Below the pieces are notes generated by a model that ran no database searches, was not told where the DNA came from, and saw nothing but the letters and a program-made list of their open reading frames with translations. 64,000 bases of DNA from an uncultured Persicobacter sp. (lineage in GTDB: Bacteria; Bacteroidota; Bacteroidia; Cytophagales; Cyclobacteriaceae): the NCBI GenBank assembly GCA_947498325.1, contig CANMKE010000009.1, positions 1 through 64,000 on the forward strand. Direction: 5' to 3'. The stretch's first letter is position 1, and each line of letters opens with the position of its first letter. The position numbers and the translations under genes were made by a program. Shown here in pieces: positions 44,244 through 52,384 of the stretch.

Positions 44244-47200
44244 TTAAAATTTAACGGTTACACCACCTGATACAGAACGGATCGGAGAATATCTAAATGA
44301 CCCTGAAGAAGTAAAACTCTGACGGGGATCAAGCCCTTTGCGAGCTGTCCACATCGCTACATTATCCGCCACCACATAGGCGCGCAAGAAAGTCAAGCCC
44401 ATCTTATCCGTGATTTTTTTAGGGAAAGTGTAACCCAACGAAAGGTTGGCGACACTCAGGTAATCTGAGCTTACAAGGAATCGTGTAGAACTACTATTGA
44501 CATCCAAATCTGAATTATTCAGACGCGGGATATTCGAGGATTTATTTTCTGGTGTCCATGCATTAAGGATATCTTTATGGAAGTTTGTTCCAGCATTGTT
44601 TGAACGCCCAACATGCATTAAAGCACGGTAACTCGAGTCGTAAATTTTACCTCCTAACTGATAAGCAAAACCAGCCGTGAAGTCGAAGTTAAAGGCGCGA
44701 ACGGTTGTTCCGAAACCACCATATACTTTTGGCAACATGTCTTGCGTTCCGTATTGCGTTGCAGAAGACCAAACATCAGTAGTTGTACGTGCTATACTCC
44801 CATCAGCGGCTTGCTCATCTTTGTACCAAAGTGCTTTTCCCGTTTCGTGATCAACACCAGCATATTCACGAATGTACATTCTGTACTGCGACCTGCCCTC
44901 TTCGTAAATATAACTTCCGTCGATATAAGAGCCGCCAAGGCTTTCTTCCAGCTTCAGGATTTTGTTCTGAAGGTGTGTTGCGTTGAAGTTGAAATCCCAG
45001 TCAACTTTACTGGTTTTCAAAATTGATGCCGTCAGGTCAAGTTCCAAACCGTGATTTTGCATCGACCCAATGTTAACGGGATAGAAAGAATAACCCAAAG
45101 AAGGAGAAACAGGCTGATAATACAGCATATCAGAAGTAATCCGCGAGAAGTACTCAAATGTACCACCAAGCTTGCCATCGAAAAGGTCAAAATCAAAACC
45201 TGTATTGAAACTGTGCGAAGTCTCCCAGGTAATATCTGGATTTCCTTTATAGGTCAATGTGGTAGCAAAATCACCACCGTTGTCAATCACCTGATACTGA
45301 TCCTCGAACGGATAGTAGTTGTTGTACCCTTGTCGATCCAAAAGTTTATCATTCCCCTGCTGCCCGTAGCTGGCTTTGAATTTCAGCATATCCACCCAAG
45401 GAAGGTTGGCCATAAAATCCTCTTTGGTCAACAACCAACCCATACCTGCGCTGTAAAAATTACCCCATCTATTTTTAGGAGCAAAACGAGAGGAAGCATC
45501 ACGGCGGTAGGAAACTGAGGCAAAATATTTACCATCGTAATCGTACTGTATACGCGACAGGTAACCTGCGGTAGCATAAGTATCGGTATTCGAATAAGAT
45601 TGTGGCTCCAAAATTCCATTATCCAATTCAGGAACATGAGGATCAAAAAGACGCGTTTTAGAACCATTCAAGTATTGGTATTTATAAGCGTACTGCTCAT
45701 AACCTGCCAAAAACTCCAGGTTGTGCAAACCGAAAGATTTTGAGTAATTCAATAGGTATTGCTGAGTAACCCCAAATCGGCGACGGTTCGATACCGTTAC
45801 CAAGCCACCTTGCTCTGCATACTGGCCATAAAAAGCATTATATAGGTAGTGGCTGCGCTCATTATTGACATCCGCACCAAAATTGGCAGAGAAATTTAAG
45901 TCTTCAGTAATGGTGAACTGCGCAGAACCACGGGCGTTAATTCCGTCTCCGACAAAGCGTCTGTCATCAAGCTCCATCATAGAAGCTGGATTCGACATAC
46001 TCATGAATGGACGTTTGGCATTCACCGCACTTCCATCACCGAAATCATAAACCGTATAACCGTATTTATCTTTAGCAATCGACTGGTCGGTGTTTCTCAC
46101 ATATAATGGATAAATCGGTGCCATTATATTGGCCACATAAAACAAGTTACCCGAACTGCTATTGTCTGTTTGCGAGCTTGGAGATGCTTTATCGTAGTGT
46201 GTCAAGCCAATATTGGCACTAAACTTCACCCATTTTTTGGCTTGGTAATCCGCTTTGATACGACCAGTATAACGCTCAAATCCTGAACCGGGAGCAATCC
46301 CTTCATCATTCAAATATCCCAAAGACAAATAAAAGTTCATCTGATCTTTGGCAGCACCAGCAATACTCATATTGTACTCGCGACGTACAGCATTGGATCT
46401 GAAACCCTCTTTTTCCCAACTGTCTGGCTGGAAGTAATTATTTCCGTCTGAATACCCCATAGTCGCATGTGGGTTCAGTTTCCCATCCATTCCGATGAAA
46501 TCTTCGCCGTTGGGTACGGTATACACCTGATAACCCAAACCACCATCGGTATCATCAAACAAATTTGCACTTGCGCTCTGGTGCGCCTCGGCTGGCGTTG
46601 CCCCACCACTAATTTGTGCATTATATAGTGTTTTATAAAAAGTCTCGTAGTACTGCGCCGGATCAGTCATGACATCGTAATTTGGAACCGCACGGTTGTT
46701 CACCCCTATTTTTGCGTCCACCATAATTTGCGCCTTGCCATTCTTCCCTTTTTTAGTCGTGATCATGATCACTCCATTGGCACCACGCGCACCGTACAAT
46801 GCATTGGATGCTGCATCTTTCAACACCGTTAAAGAGGCAATATCCTGCGGGTTAATACTCGACAAATCTCCATCATAAGGAATACCATCCAATACAATTA
46901 AAGGCTCGTTACTGGAGGCCATGGATCCTACCCCACGAATACGAATTTTCGCAGACTCACCTGGCTGCCCGTTACTGCTCTGAATCTGAACACCAGACAA
47001 CTGACCAGCAAGGGAGTTTGTCACATCCGAAGACTGACGAGCGATAATAGCCTCCGCTTTGATCGCTTTGGCTGAACCAGTAAACTGGCTTTTCTTCGCC
47101 GTACCGTAAGCCACTACCATCACCTCTTCCAGCTGCTGAATATCGGCAGTCATGGTCATATTGATGGTCGTTTGTGAACCCACTTTCACTTCTTCGGTCG

Positions 47201-47432
47201 CTAAACCAATAAAAGAAAACACCAGTACGTCTTTTGGTGAGACGGCATTAATGGAATACTGACCATTAATATCAGTAATTGTTCCTGTAGCCTTTCCTTT
47301 TAGCAGGACATTTACACCAGGAATAGCTTCATTCCCATCCTCCGAGGTTACCGTACCAGTGATGATCCTCTCTTGAGCAAAAACGTTCAAGGAAGCAACA
47401 AACACCAATACAAAAAGTATTAATTTTTTCAT
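44244..47432 (-). CDS. SusC/RagA-family TonB-linked outer-membrane transporter (unit 7)
   Basis: A 1062-residue importer starting at the ATG at 47432 (MKKLILFVLV); the frame opens 15 bp earlier, but those residues are not signal-like. Parts: signal peptide ending LNVFAQ, carboxypeptidase-regulatory-like domain (ITGTVTSEDGNEAIPGVNV), TonB-box region LEEVMVVAYG, plug signature DAASNALYGARGANGVI, a long barrel, and terminal VSGGVTVKF. The N-terminal 110 residues match units 5 and 6 closely. The promoter has TTTG-N19-TATTTTTG with a perfect palindrome in its spacer, and a leader hairpin follows. Confidence 0.96.
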   Translation of the reverse strand: MKKLILFVLVFVASLNVFAQERIITGTVTSEDGNEAIPGVNVLLKGKATGTITDINGQYSINAVSPKDVLVFSFIGLATEEVKVGSQTTINMTMTADIQQLEEVMVVAYGTAKKSQFTGSAKAIKAEAIIARQSSDVTNSLAGQLSGVQIQSSNGQPGESAKIRIRGVGSMASSNEPLIVLDGIPYDGDLSSINPQDIASLTVLKDAASNALYGARGANGVIMITTKKGKNGKAQIMVDAKIGVNNRAVPNYDVMTDPAQYYETFYKTLYNAQISGGATPAEAHQSASANLFDDTDGGLGYQVYTVPNGEDFIGMDGKLNPHATMGYSDGNNYFQPDSWEKEGFRSNAVRREYNMSIAGAAKDQMNFYLSLGYLNDEGIAPGSGFERYTGRIKADYQAKKWVKFSANIGLTHYDKASPSSQTDNSSSGNLFYVANIMAPIYPLYVRNTDQSIAKDKYGYTVYDFGDGSAVNAKRPFMSMSNPASMMELDDRRFVGDGINARGSAQFTITEDLNFSANFGADVNNERSHYLYNAFYGQYAEQGGLVTVSNRRRFGVTQQYLLNYSKSFGLHNLEFLAGYEQYAYKYQYLNGSKTRLFDPHVPELDNGILEPQSYSNTDTYATAGYLSRIQYDYDGKYFASVSYRRDASSRFAPKNRWGNFYSAGMGWLLTKEDFMANLPWVDMLKFKASYGQQGNDKLLDRQGYNNYYPFEDQYQVIDNGGDFATTLTYKGNPDITWETSHSFNTGFDFDLFDGKLGGTFEYFSRITSDMLYYQPVSPSLGYSFYPVNIGSMQNHGLELDLTASILKTSKVDWDFNFNATHLQNKILKLEESLGGSYIDGSYIYEEGRSQYRMYIREYAGVDHETGKALWYKDEQAADGSIARTTTDVWSSATQYGTQDMLPKVYGGFGTTVRAFNFDFTAGFAYQLGGKIYDSSYRALMHVGRSNNAGTNFHKDILNAWTPENKSSNIPRLNNSDLDVNSSSTRFLVSSDYLSVANLSLGYTFPKKITDKMGLTFLRAYVVADNVAMWTARKGLDPRQSFTSSGSFRYSPIRSVSGGVTVKF

Positions 47433-47452
47433 AAAAACAGCAGTCAATGATT

Positions 47453-47473
47453 AAATATAGATTGAGTATATTT
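47453..47473 (-). promoter_or_regulatory. Leader hairpin of susC unit 7
   Basis: 7-bp arms AAATATA / TATATTT around a 7-nt loop, located roughly 10-30 nt after the predicted transcription start and 20 nt before the ATG. Being all A/T it is weak and could be chance in this composition. Confidence 0.3.
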
Positions 47474-47488
47474 TTTATTTCTGATAAA

Positions 47489-47519
47489 CAAAAATACACA
47501 ATAGAATATTCTATTCAAA
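47489..47519 (-). promoter_or_regulatory. Promoter of susCD unit 7 with embedded palindrome
   Basis: On the minus strand TTTG, 19 bases, TATTTTTG: exact matches to both Bacteroidota promoter elements. The spacer at 47500-47515 is a perfect 16-bp palindrome, AATAGAATATTCTATT, occupying the space between -33 and -7 where a repressor would block the polymerase. Confidence 0.6.
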
Positions 47520-48513
47520 AGACCTCCCGCAGTACAAAATACGGATAACGAACTTTAGATCAAGCTCCAACATTTTATCACATCGATATAAAAACTACTA
47601 AAAAATTGCATTTAACACCACCAAACACCACTTTTATTAACAATAGAGCAATTCTTAATAATTACCGAATCGATATTTATACTTATCTAAATACTTGAAT
47701 TATTATATATGACAAGGCTAAAAAATATTGCAAATACATAAAGAAGGTGAGATTTAAACAAAATTTTTACAATAATTTATTCACGAAAATTTAACGCAAA
47801 TAAAATGTAAATTAAAAATCACGATTATATATATCGATCATAAAAATATAGCAAATAAAATGTCGTACAAAAATCAAGTAAAAACCCTCAAATAATTCAC
47901 TCATTCAATTATATCTAAAGGATTTACCTATTCATACACCAATGTCCGTGTTACAAAACCAACTGGCCACCTTAAGAATCTCAACGAAGCGGAAAGCATT
48001 TAGAAACTCAACATCTTACTACAAGTTTCGGATTTGACAATTTCGACAAGACAATAACTATCAACCGGTTATGGTAATTATATTTATATTAAAAAAACAT
48101 TAAGTCGAAGGTCTAATTTATTATCTGTCAATATATTACCTTTCAGCATTTAGATTAAGCTGATTTTTAGTCGAATTTATCACACGTAACTATTTGTATA
48201 ATCCGAACTACCTTCGTTATTTTACACTCAATAATCATATTTAAACGTAAAATAGGCCACACGCAATATTCACATAACAGTTAAATTCATTTAATTAACC
48301 CAAATAGTTATATCAGACCTATTATATTGATTTCAAAGACCGCTTTTGTTGAATTAAAACCAGATCAGCTGTGCTACTTAAGCCTCTTTTCGATGATTTA
48401 ATTCAGATCAAAAAGCACATCAGGAAAACGGGAGCACCCGTCATAATAACTAAAATAATTCAATAAAATCACTTGATATTTTAATTAAAGTCATTTTTAT
48501 TGTACCTTGATTT

Positions 48514-48526
48514 CAAACGTTTACGA
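48514..48526. promoter_or_regulatory. LacI-like operator match at the start of the small ORF
   Basis: CAAACGTTTACGA overlaps the A of the ATG at 48526. Its core resembles the sites at 12591 and 18866 and the general LacI-family half-site arrangement. A match this short may be chance. Confidence 0.25.
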
Positions 48527-48777
48527 TGAGAACAATACAAGAACTTTTCAGACACAATTTTCGCGAGAAAGTCCTCTGTTTATCAGAAAAAGGACTGTAC
48601 CCGTTATTGTCCCTGTTGAATCGTGAATATGAAAGGCCGATGTCCATGTGCGAAATTGAAGAAATCATGCGCTTCAAGGACATCATCTATACCTTCGGCG
48701 TAGATAAAACCATTGACATCTATACCAAAAGCTGGGAGACAGAAAATTATGAAATAAAAAAAAGCTATCAGAATTAA
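48526..48777 (+). CDS. Small hypothetical protein (83 aa)
   Basis: Not recognised. The 83-residue product (starting MRTIQELFRH) is hydrophilic with no signal or membrane segment, so probably cytoplasmic. It has mixed helix-forming segments (LYPLLSLLNREYER, CEIEEIMRFKDIIYTF) and two Cys residues. Coding status is supported by codon use with normal third-position variation, which contrasts with the A/T-rich DNA upstream. An ATG start and a terminator stem whose 5' arm encodes the last residues (KSYQN, then TAA) also support it. It stands alone between unit 7 and rlmN. A small regulator or protein-interaction module is possible, but no function is claimed. Confidence 0.65.
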   Translation: MRTIQELFRHNFREKVLCLSEKGLYPLLSLLNREYERPMSMCEIEEIMRFKDIIYTFGVDKTIDIYTKSWETENYEIKKSYQN

Positions 48778-48795
48778 GTCTGATAGCTTTTTTTA
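48763..48795. terminator. Bidirectional terminator between the small ORF and rlmN
   Basis: Perfect 10-bp stem AGCTATCAGA / TCTGATAGCT with a 6-nt loop, an A-tract before it and a T-tract after it. The stop codon of the 48526 gene lies in the loop, and rlmN converges from the other side (stop at 48819). Confidence 0.9.
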
Positions 48796-48818
48796 GCTGA
48801 TTAACAGGAGCGATGATT

Positions 48819-49871
48819 TTAGTTTTTTCTATTCGCTAATTGTCCACAGGCAGCATCTATATCTTTTCCTCGGCTTCGGCGAACCATTACAGTAATATCA
48901 TTTTTCTCCAGAAAGTTGGCAAACTTGTCAATCTTATCCCCATCGGCATTAATAAAGTCAGCCTCTTTAATTGGGTTATACTCGATGATATTCACTTTGC
49001 TCGGTACTTTACGGCAAATTTTCAGCAAGTTCCGCGCATCTTCTATAGTATCATTGAAGTCATTGAAAACAATGTACTCAAAAGTGATTCTGCTTTTAGT
49101 AACCTTATACCAGTATTTCATGGCATCGATCAATACTGCCAAATTATTGGTTTCATTGATCGGCATAATACGATTTCGCTTTTCATCAGTTGGCGCATGT
49201 AAAGAGAGCGCCAAACGGAACTTAGCACCGTCGTCGGCAAGCTTGGTAATCATTTTAGCAACACCAGCGGTTGATACCGTGATACGGCGAGGCGACATAT
49301 TCAAACCTTCTTCAGAAGTGATTTTCTCTATCGACTCCCACACGTTTTTATAATTCAGCAACGGTTCCCCCATGCCCATATACACAATGTTGGTCAATGG
49401 CTGCCCGTAATTCTCCTCCGCCTGTTTGGCAATGGTTACCACCTGATCGTAAATCTCACCTGCGTCAAGGTTTCGCTTACGATCCATATACCCTGTTGCA
49501 CAAAACGAACACGACAGCGAACACCCTACTTGTGATGACACACAAGCGGTCATTCGATCATCGGCAGGGATCAGCACGCCCTCCACCAAATGTTGGTCGT
49601 ATAGCTGAAAAGCCGATTTTATCGTGCGGTCTGCCGAGATTTGCGCCTCATCGACAGCAATACTGTTAATTACAAAATTAGCATTCAGGTTCTCACGAAG
49701 TGATTTGCTCAAATTTGTCATCTCTTCGAAGCTTGTTGCAGACTTTTTCCACAACCATTCATAAACTTGCTTCGCACGGAACGCCTTCTCGCCCATTTCC
49801 GTGAATTTTTCCTTCAACTGCGCCAGGCTCAGTCTTCTTATGTCCTGCTTTTCAGAAACCTTATCCATCAT
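48819..49871 (-). CDS. rlmN: 23S rRNA (A2503-C2) / tRNA methyltransferase RlmN
   Basis: Radical SAM enzyme that methylates C2 of A2503 in 23S rRNA and A37 of some tRNAs. The 350-residue length is standard. It has the [4Fe-4S] CxxxCxxC motif GCSLSCSFC (Cys117, 121, 124). It also has the two cysteines needed for the ping-pong methyl transfer: Cys110 (TACVSSQVGC) and Cys342 near the C-terminus (AACGQL). GMGEPLLNY is the conserved SAM-binding GGE-like motif. The start is one of two adjacent ATGs (49871 or 49868). A promoter TTG-N17-TATCTTTG precedes it at 49912-49939. Confidence 0.97.
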   Translation of the reverse strand: MMDKVSEKQDIRRLSLAQLKEKFTEMGEKAFRAKQVYEWLWKKSATSFEEMTNLSKSLRENLNANFVINSIAVDEAQISADRTIKSAFQLYDQHLVEGVLIPADDRMTACVSSQVGCSLSCSFCATGYMDRKRNLDAGEIYDQVVTIAKQAEENYGQPLTNIVYMGMGEPLLNYKNVWESIEKITSEEGLNMSPRRITVSTAGVAKMITKLADDGAKFRLALSLHAPTDEKRNRIMPINETNNLAVLIDAMKYWYKVTKSRITFEYIVFNDFNDTIEDARNLLKICRKVPSKVNIIEYNPIKEADFINADGDKIDKFANFLEKNDITVMVRRSRGKDIDAACGQLANRKN

Positions 49872-49911
49872 CTAACATTCTGTTTTGCCGACGAGCAATC
49901 GCTCACCTTTA

Positions 49912-49939
49912 CAAAGATAATAGATATTTTGCAAAGCAA
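49912..49939 (-). promoter_or_regulatory. Promoter of rlmN
   Basis: On the minus strand TTG, 17 bases, TATCTTTG, an exact Bacteroidota -7 element with a -33 TTG. It predicts a leader of about 35 nt. Confidence 0.6.
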
Positions 49940-50121
49940 GTGCCAATAATTCAAACAATCTAATTCTGTGGCAACTGCAGCCTGCATGGCGTTCCATTCG
50001 GCGATATTGACAATAAAATTTCTCCTCTTTTTTCCTTAAAGAAGCAAATCCTGCTAACTTCCCGTTTTTAGAGCCCTGCACACGGGTATCATGAACGACA
50101 CTTACCCAATTACTCACACTG

Positions 50122-51291
50122 ATGACATACCACAACATCCACCGACTTTTATTCACAGCAATGTTCCTCGGAGCTTTGGCCTGCACAAACGAAACTAAAG
50201 AGGTAGAAAATATGAATGACGACACCAAAACAACCGCACATTTCACCTTAGCCATTGGTACTTACACCCAAAAAGAGGGGCATGTAGACGGCAAAGCTGA
50301 AGGACTGTATTTGTATGATTTTAATTCCGAAAACGGGCAACTGAATCACCAATTCACTGCCAAAGGAATTACCAATCCCTCCTACCTGAATATCCACCCC
50401 AACGGAAAAGTGCTTTACGCCTGCAGCGAGGTGCCTGAAAACACCACCGACAAAGGTGCGCCGTTCGTTGCTTATGCTTTTGATGCGGAAAAAAAATCAT
50501 TGAAAGAAATCAGTAAAAATGGTACGTATGGGGCTTACCCTTGTTATGTTGAAGTTGCGCCTGACGGGAAAAATGTAGCCGTGGCGAATTATGGCACAGG
50601 AAATATTGCCGTTTTGGCTTTGGATAAAGAAGGTCATTTCTCAGGAAAAGTCAATACGGATCGACACGAAGGCGTAGGTCCCGACACCAACCGACAAGAA
50701 GGGCCACATGCGCATATGTCCACCTTCAATCCCAAGACAGGGAATCTTTACGCTGTCGATTTGGGAACAGATGCTTTGTATAAATATAAAATCGAAGGGG
50801 AGCAACTAAGCGAACCGAAGGTCATTCAATTGCCTGCAGGCAGTGGCCCTCGGCATATGGCATTTAGCCCTGTTTCCGATTATAAATATGTAATCACAGA
50901 ATTAAGCGGTAAAGTGGTTGTCTTGGATGGCAATGATCAAATCATGCAATTAGCCGAAACACGCAAAGACCCGTCGCTTCCTGCCACAGGCGGGGCGATC
51001 ATCATCAGTGCTGATGGCAAACATTTATATGCCTCCAATCGCATTCCGCATAATGATGTCGCTGTATTCAGCATTGACCCGGTAAGTGGCTTACTAACTA
51101 AAAAGGGATATATTTCTGCACAGGGCACAACCCCTCGGGACATGCTTTTATCCCCTGATGGGAAATTCCTTTTGATCGCCAACCAGGACAGCAGCAATGT
51201 AACTGTGGTTCAGTTGGGGGAAAATGGGCTCAAGGTTTCTTCGGAAGTATTCGAAATCCCTACGCCGGTCTGCCTGAAGTGGGTAAAGTGA
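50122..51291 (+). CDS. Lactonase-fold (6-phosphogluconolactonase-like) lipoprotein
   Basis: A 389-residue seven-bladed beta-propeller of the lactonase family (Pfam Lactonase type, related to YbhE/Pgl). The N-terminus MTYHNIHRLLFTAMFLGALAC is a lipoprotein signal, so this copy acts in the envelope rather than on cytosolic 6-phosphogluconolactone. Blade repeats are visible as PSYLNIHPNGKVLYACSE, PCYVEVAPDGKNVAVANYG, GAIIISADGKHLYASN and DMLLSPDGKFLLIANQD. The motif GPHAHMSTFNP is typical of the family. The gene is divergent from rlmN. The true substrate is uncertain, because propellers of this family also include enzymes on other sugar lactones. Confidence 0.85.
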   Translation: MTYHNIHRLLFTAMFLGALACTNETKEVENMNDDTKTTAHFTLAIGTYTQKEGHVDGKAEGLYLYDFNSENGQLNHQFTAKGITNPSYLNIHPNGKVLYACSEVPENTTDKGAPFVAYAFDAEKKSLKEISKNGTYGAYPCYVEVAPDGKNVAVANYGTGNIAVLALDKEGHFSGKVNTDRHEGVGPDTNRQEGPHAHMSTFNPKTGNLYAVDLGTDALYKYKIEGEQLSEPKVIQLPAGSGPRHMAFSPVSDYKYVITELSGKVVVLDGNDQIMQLAETRKDPSLPATGGAIIISADGKHLYASNRIPHNDVAVFSIDPVSGLLTKKGYISAQGTTPRDMLLSPDGKFLLIANQDSSNVTVVQLGENGLKVSSEVFEIPTPVCLKWVK

Positions 51292-51301
51292 TGATCGTAG
51301 G

Positions 51302-51321
51302 TGCAGGGGCACGCCCTTGCA
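51302..51321. repeat. Short palindromic repeat after the lactonase gene
   Basis: TGCAGGGGCACGCCCTTGCA is a near-perfect 20-bp inverted repeat, 10 bp past the stop codon. There is no T-tract. It resembles the other intergenic palindromes of this window in placement but not in sequence. Confidence 0.5.
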
Positions 51322-51399
51322 TCTTTGGGTTGGCTTAACATTCATTTGTAGGTCGGAAAGATTTAGATTATATTAGGTTAAATACTAAGCCCTTAGCAA

Positions 51400-52323
51400 A
51401 TGAAGGAAGTATATATAAATCCATTTACTGATTTTGGTTTCAAAAAACTTTTTGGTGAAGAGCAAAGCAAAGAGATGTTGATTGATTTTCTGAATCAACT
51501 TTTGCCGCCCGAAGACCAGATCAAAACCCTTACGTTTCATAAAAATGAGCATTACGCACGCACCGAAGCTGAACGCAAGGCCATTTTTGATTTATTTTGT
51601 GAGAATGAAAAGGGAGAGAAGTTTATCATTGAACTGCAGCGCGCCAAGCAGAAAAACTTCATGGAGCGAACGATTTATTATGCCACATTTCCCTTGCAAG
51701 AACAAGCTGAACCAGGAAAGGAATGGGATTTTGACCTGAAAGGGGTTTATTCCATCGGCATCCTGAACTTCATTTTAGGCTCAGCATTATTTCCCAAGGA
51801 AGATCTTTTACATACCGCCAAATTAATGAATGTAAAAACGGGTGAAGTCCTCTATGATAAATTGACTTTCATCTATTTGGAAACCCCAAAATTCACAAAA
51901 ACCTTGGATCAACTTGAAAATCGATTTGATAAATGGTTATTTTTGCTCAGGAACCTGCACATGTTGGAAAATCGTCCTCAACAACTGCAGGAACGTGTAT
52001 TTGAAAACTTTTTTGAAATTGCTCAGATCTCAAAATTAGACAAAATGGAAGCTCATCAATATCAAGAATCACTCAAAAGCATGAGAGATTACTATAATAC
52101 CATTAAGTATAGCAGAGAGGAAGGTAGAGAAGAGGGGCGTGAGGTAGGTAGAGAAGAAGGCAGGGAAGAAGGCAGGGAGGTAGGCCGAGAAGAGGGTGTT
52201 ACCACCGTTGCTATAAACATGCTAAGATTAGGTGCGGATATTGAATTTGTTGCAAAAAGCTCCAACCTCACCATTGAAGAGGTTAAGGCGCTTCAACTTA
52301 AGATTGATGAAGGCGAAAAATAA
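51400..52323 (+). CDS. Rpn-family PD-(D/E)XK nuclease / putative transposase, copy 1
   Basis: A 307-residue member of the Rpn (recombination-promoting nuclease, PDDEXK_2) family. The nuclease core has NPFTDFGFKKLFG (7-19), Asp64 in AIFDLFCENE and the Glu78-x-Gln80 of FIIELQRAKQ, fitting the D...ExK/Q active site. Residues about 244-265 form a charged repeat of REEG/REVG units, a variable linker typical of the family. The C-terminal 40 residues (INMLRLGADIEFVAKSSN onward) look like a helix-turn-helix tail. A near-identical paralogue is at 62549-63400. Family members have been linked to RecA-independent recombination and phage defence. Confidence 0.88.
   Translation: MKEVYINPFTDFGFKKLFGEEQSKEMLIDFLNQLLPPEDQIKTLTFHKNEHYARTEAERKAIFDLFCENEKGEKFIIELQRAKQKNFMERTIYYATFPLQEQAEPGKEWDFDLKGVYSIGILNFILGSALFPKEDLLHTAKLMNVKTGEVLYDKLTFIYLETPKFTKTLDQLENRFDKWLFLLRNLHMLENRPQQLQERVFENFFEIAQISKLDKMEAHQYQESLKSMRDYYNTIKYSREEGREEGREVGREEGREEGREVGREEGVTTVAINMLRLGADIEFVAKSSNLTIEEVKALQLKIDEGEK
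52121..52195 (+). repeat. In-frame REEG/REVG codon repeat inside Rpn copy 1
   Basis: Tandem 12-bp units (AGAGAAGAAGGC and variants) encode alternating REEG and REVG. The array is absent from Rpn copy 2, which has REQGAEEKEEE there, so it is a likely site of slippage-driven length change. Confidence 0.7.
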
Positions 52324-52328
52324 GCCAT

Positions 52329-52370
52329 AAAAAAAGCCTGTATCGATACATAATCTATACAGGCTTTTTC
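52329..52370. terminator. Bidirectional terminator between rpn copy 1 and the DUF6048-like gene
   Basis: AAAAAGCCTGTAT / ATACAGGCTTTTT perfect stem with a 13-nt loop, serving the converging genes ending at 52323 and 52385. Confidence 0.88.
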
Positions 52371-52384
52371 ATTTTCTACTCCTT

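Larger units (their letters stand above)
47433..48525. other. 1.1-kb AT-rich gap upstream of susC unit 7
   Basis: The longest gene-free stretch, between the divergent unit 7 and the small plus-strand gene at 48526. The 90 bp next to susC carry a hairpin, promoter and palindrome. An operator-like sequence touches the 48526 start. About 900 bp in between are strongly A/T-rich with no coding potential, and no recognisable RNA or repeat was seen. Confidence 0.6.

Noticed and set aside
48763-48795. Attenuator or riboswitch for rlmN
   Set aside because: It lies downstream of rlmN, not in its leader, and has classic terminator features in both directions.
49872-50255. 127-codon minus-strand frame between rlmN and the lactonase gene
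   Set aside because: It overlaps the rlmN promoter and the start of the lactonase gene, and the residues are not domain-like.
51400-52323. Insertion sequence carrying the Rpn gene
   Set aside because: No terminal inverted repeats or target duplications were found around either Rpn copy; the transposase label is a family name only.
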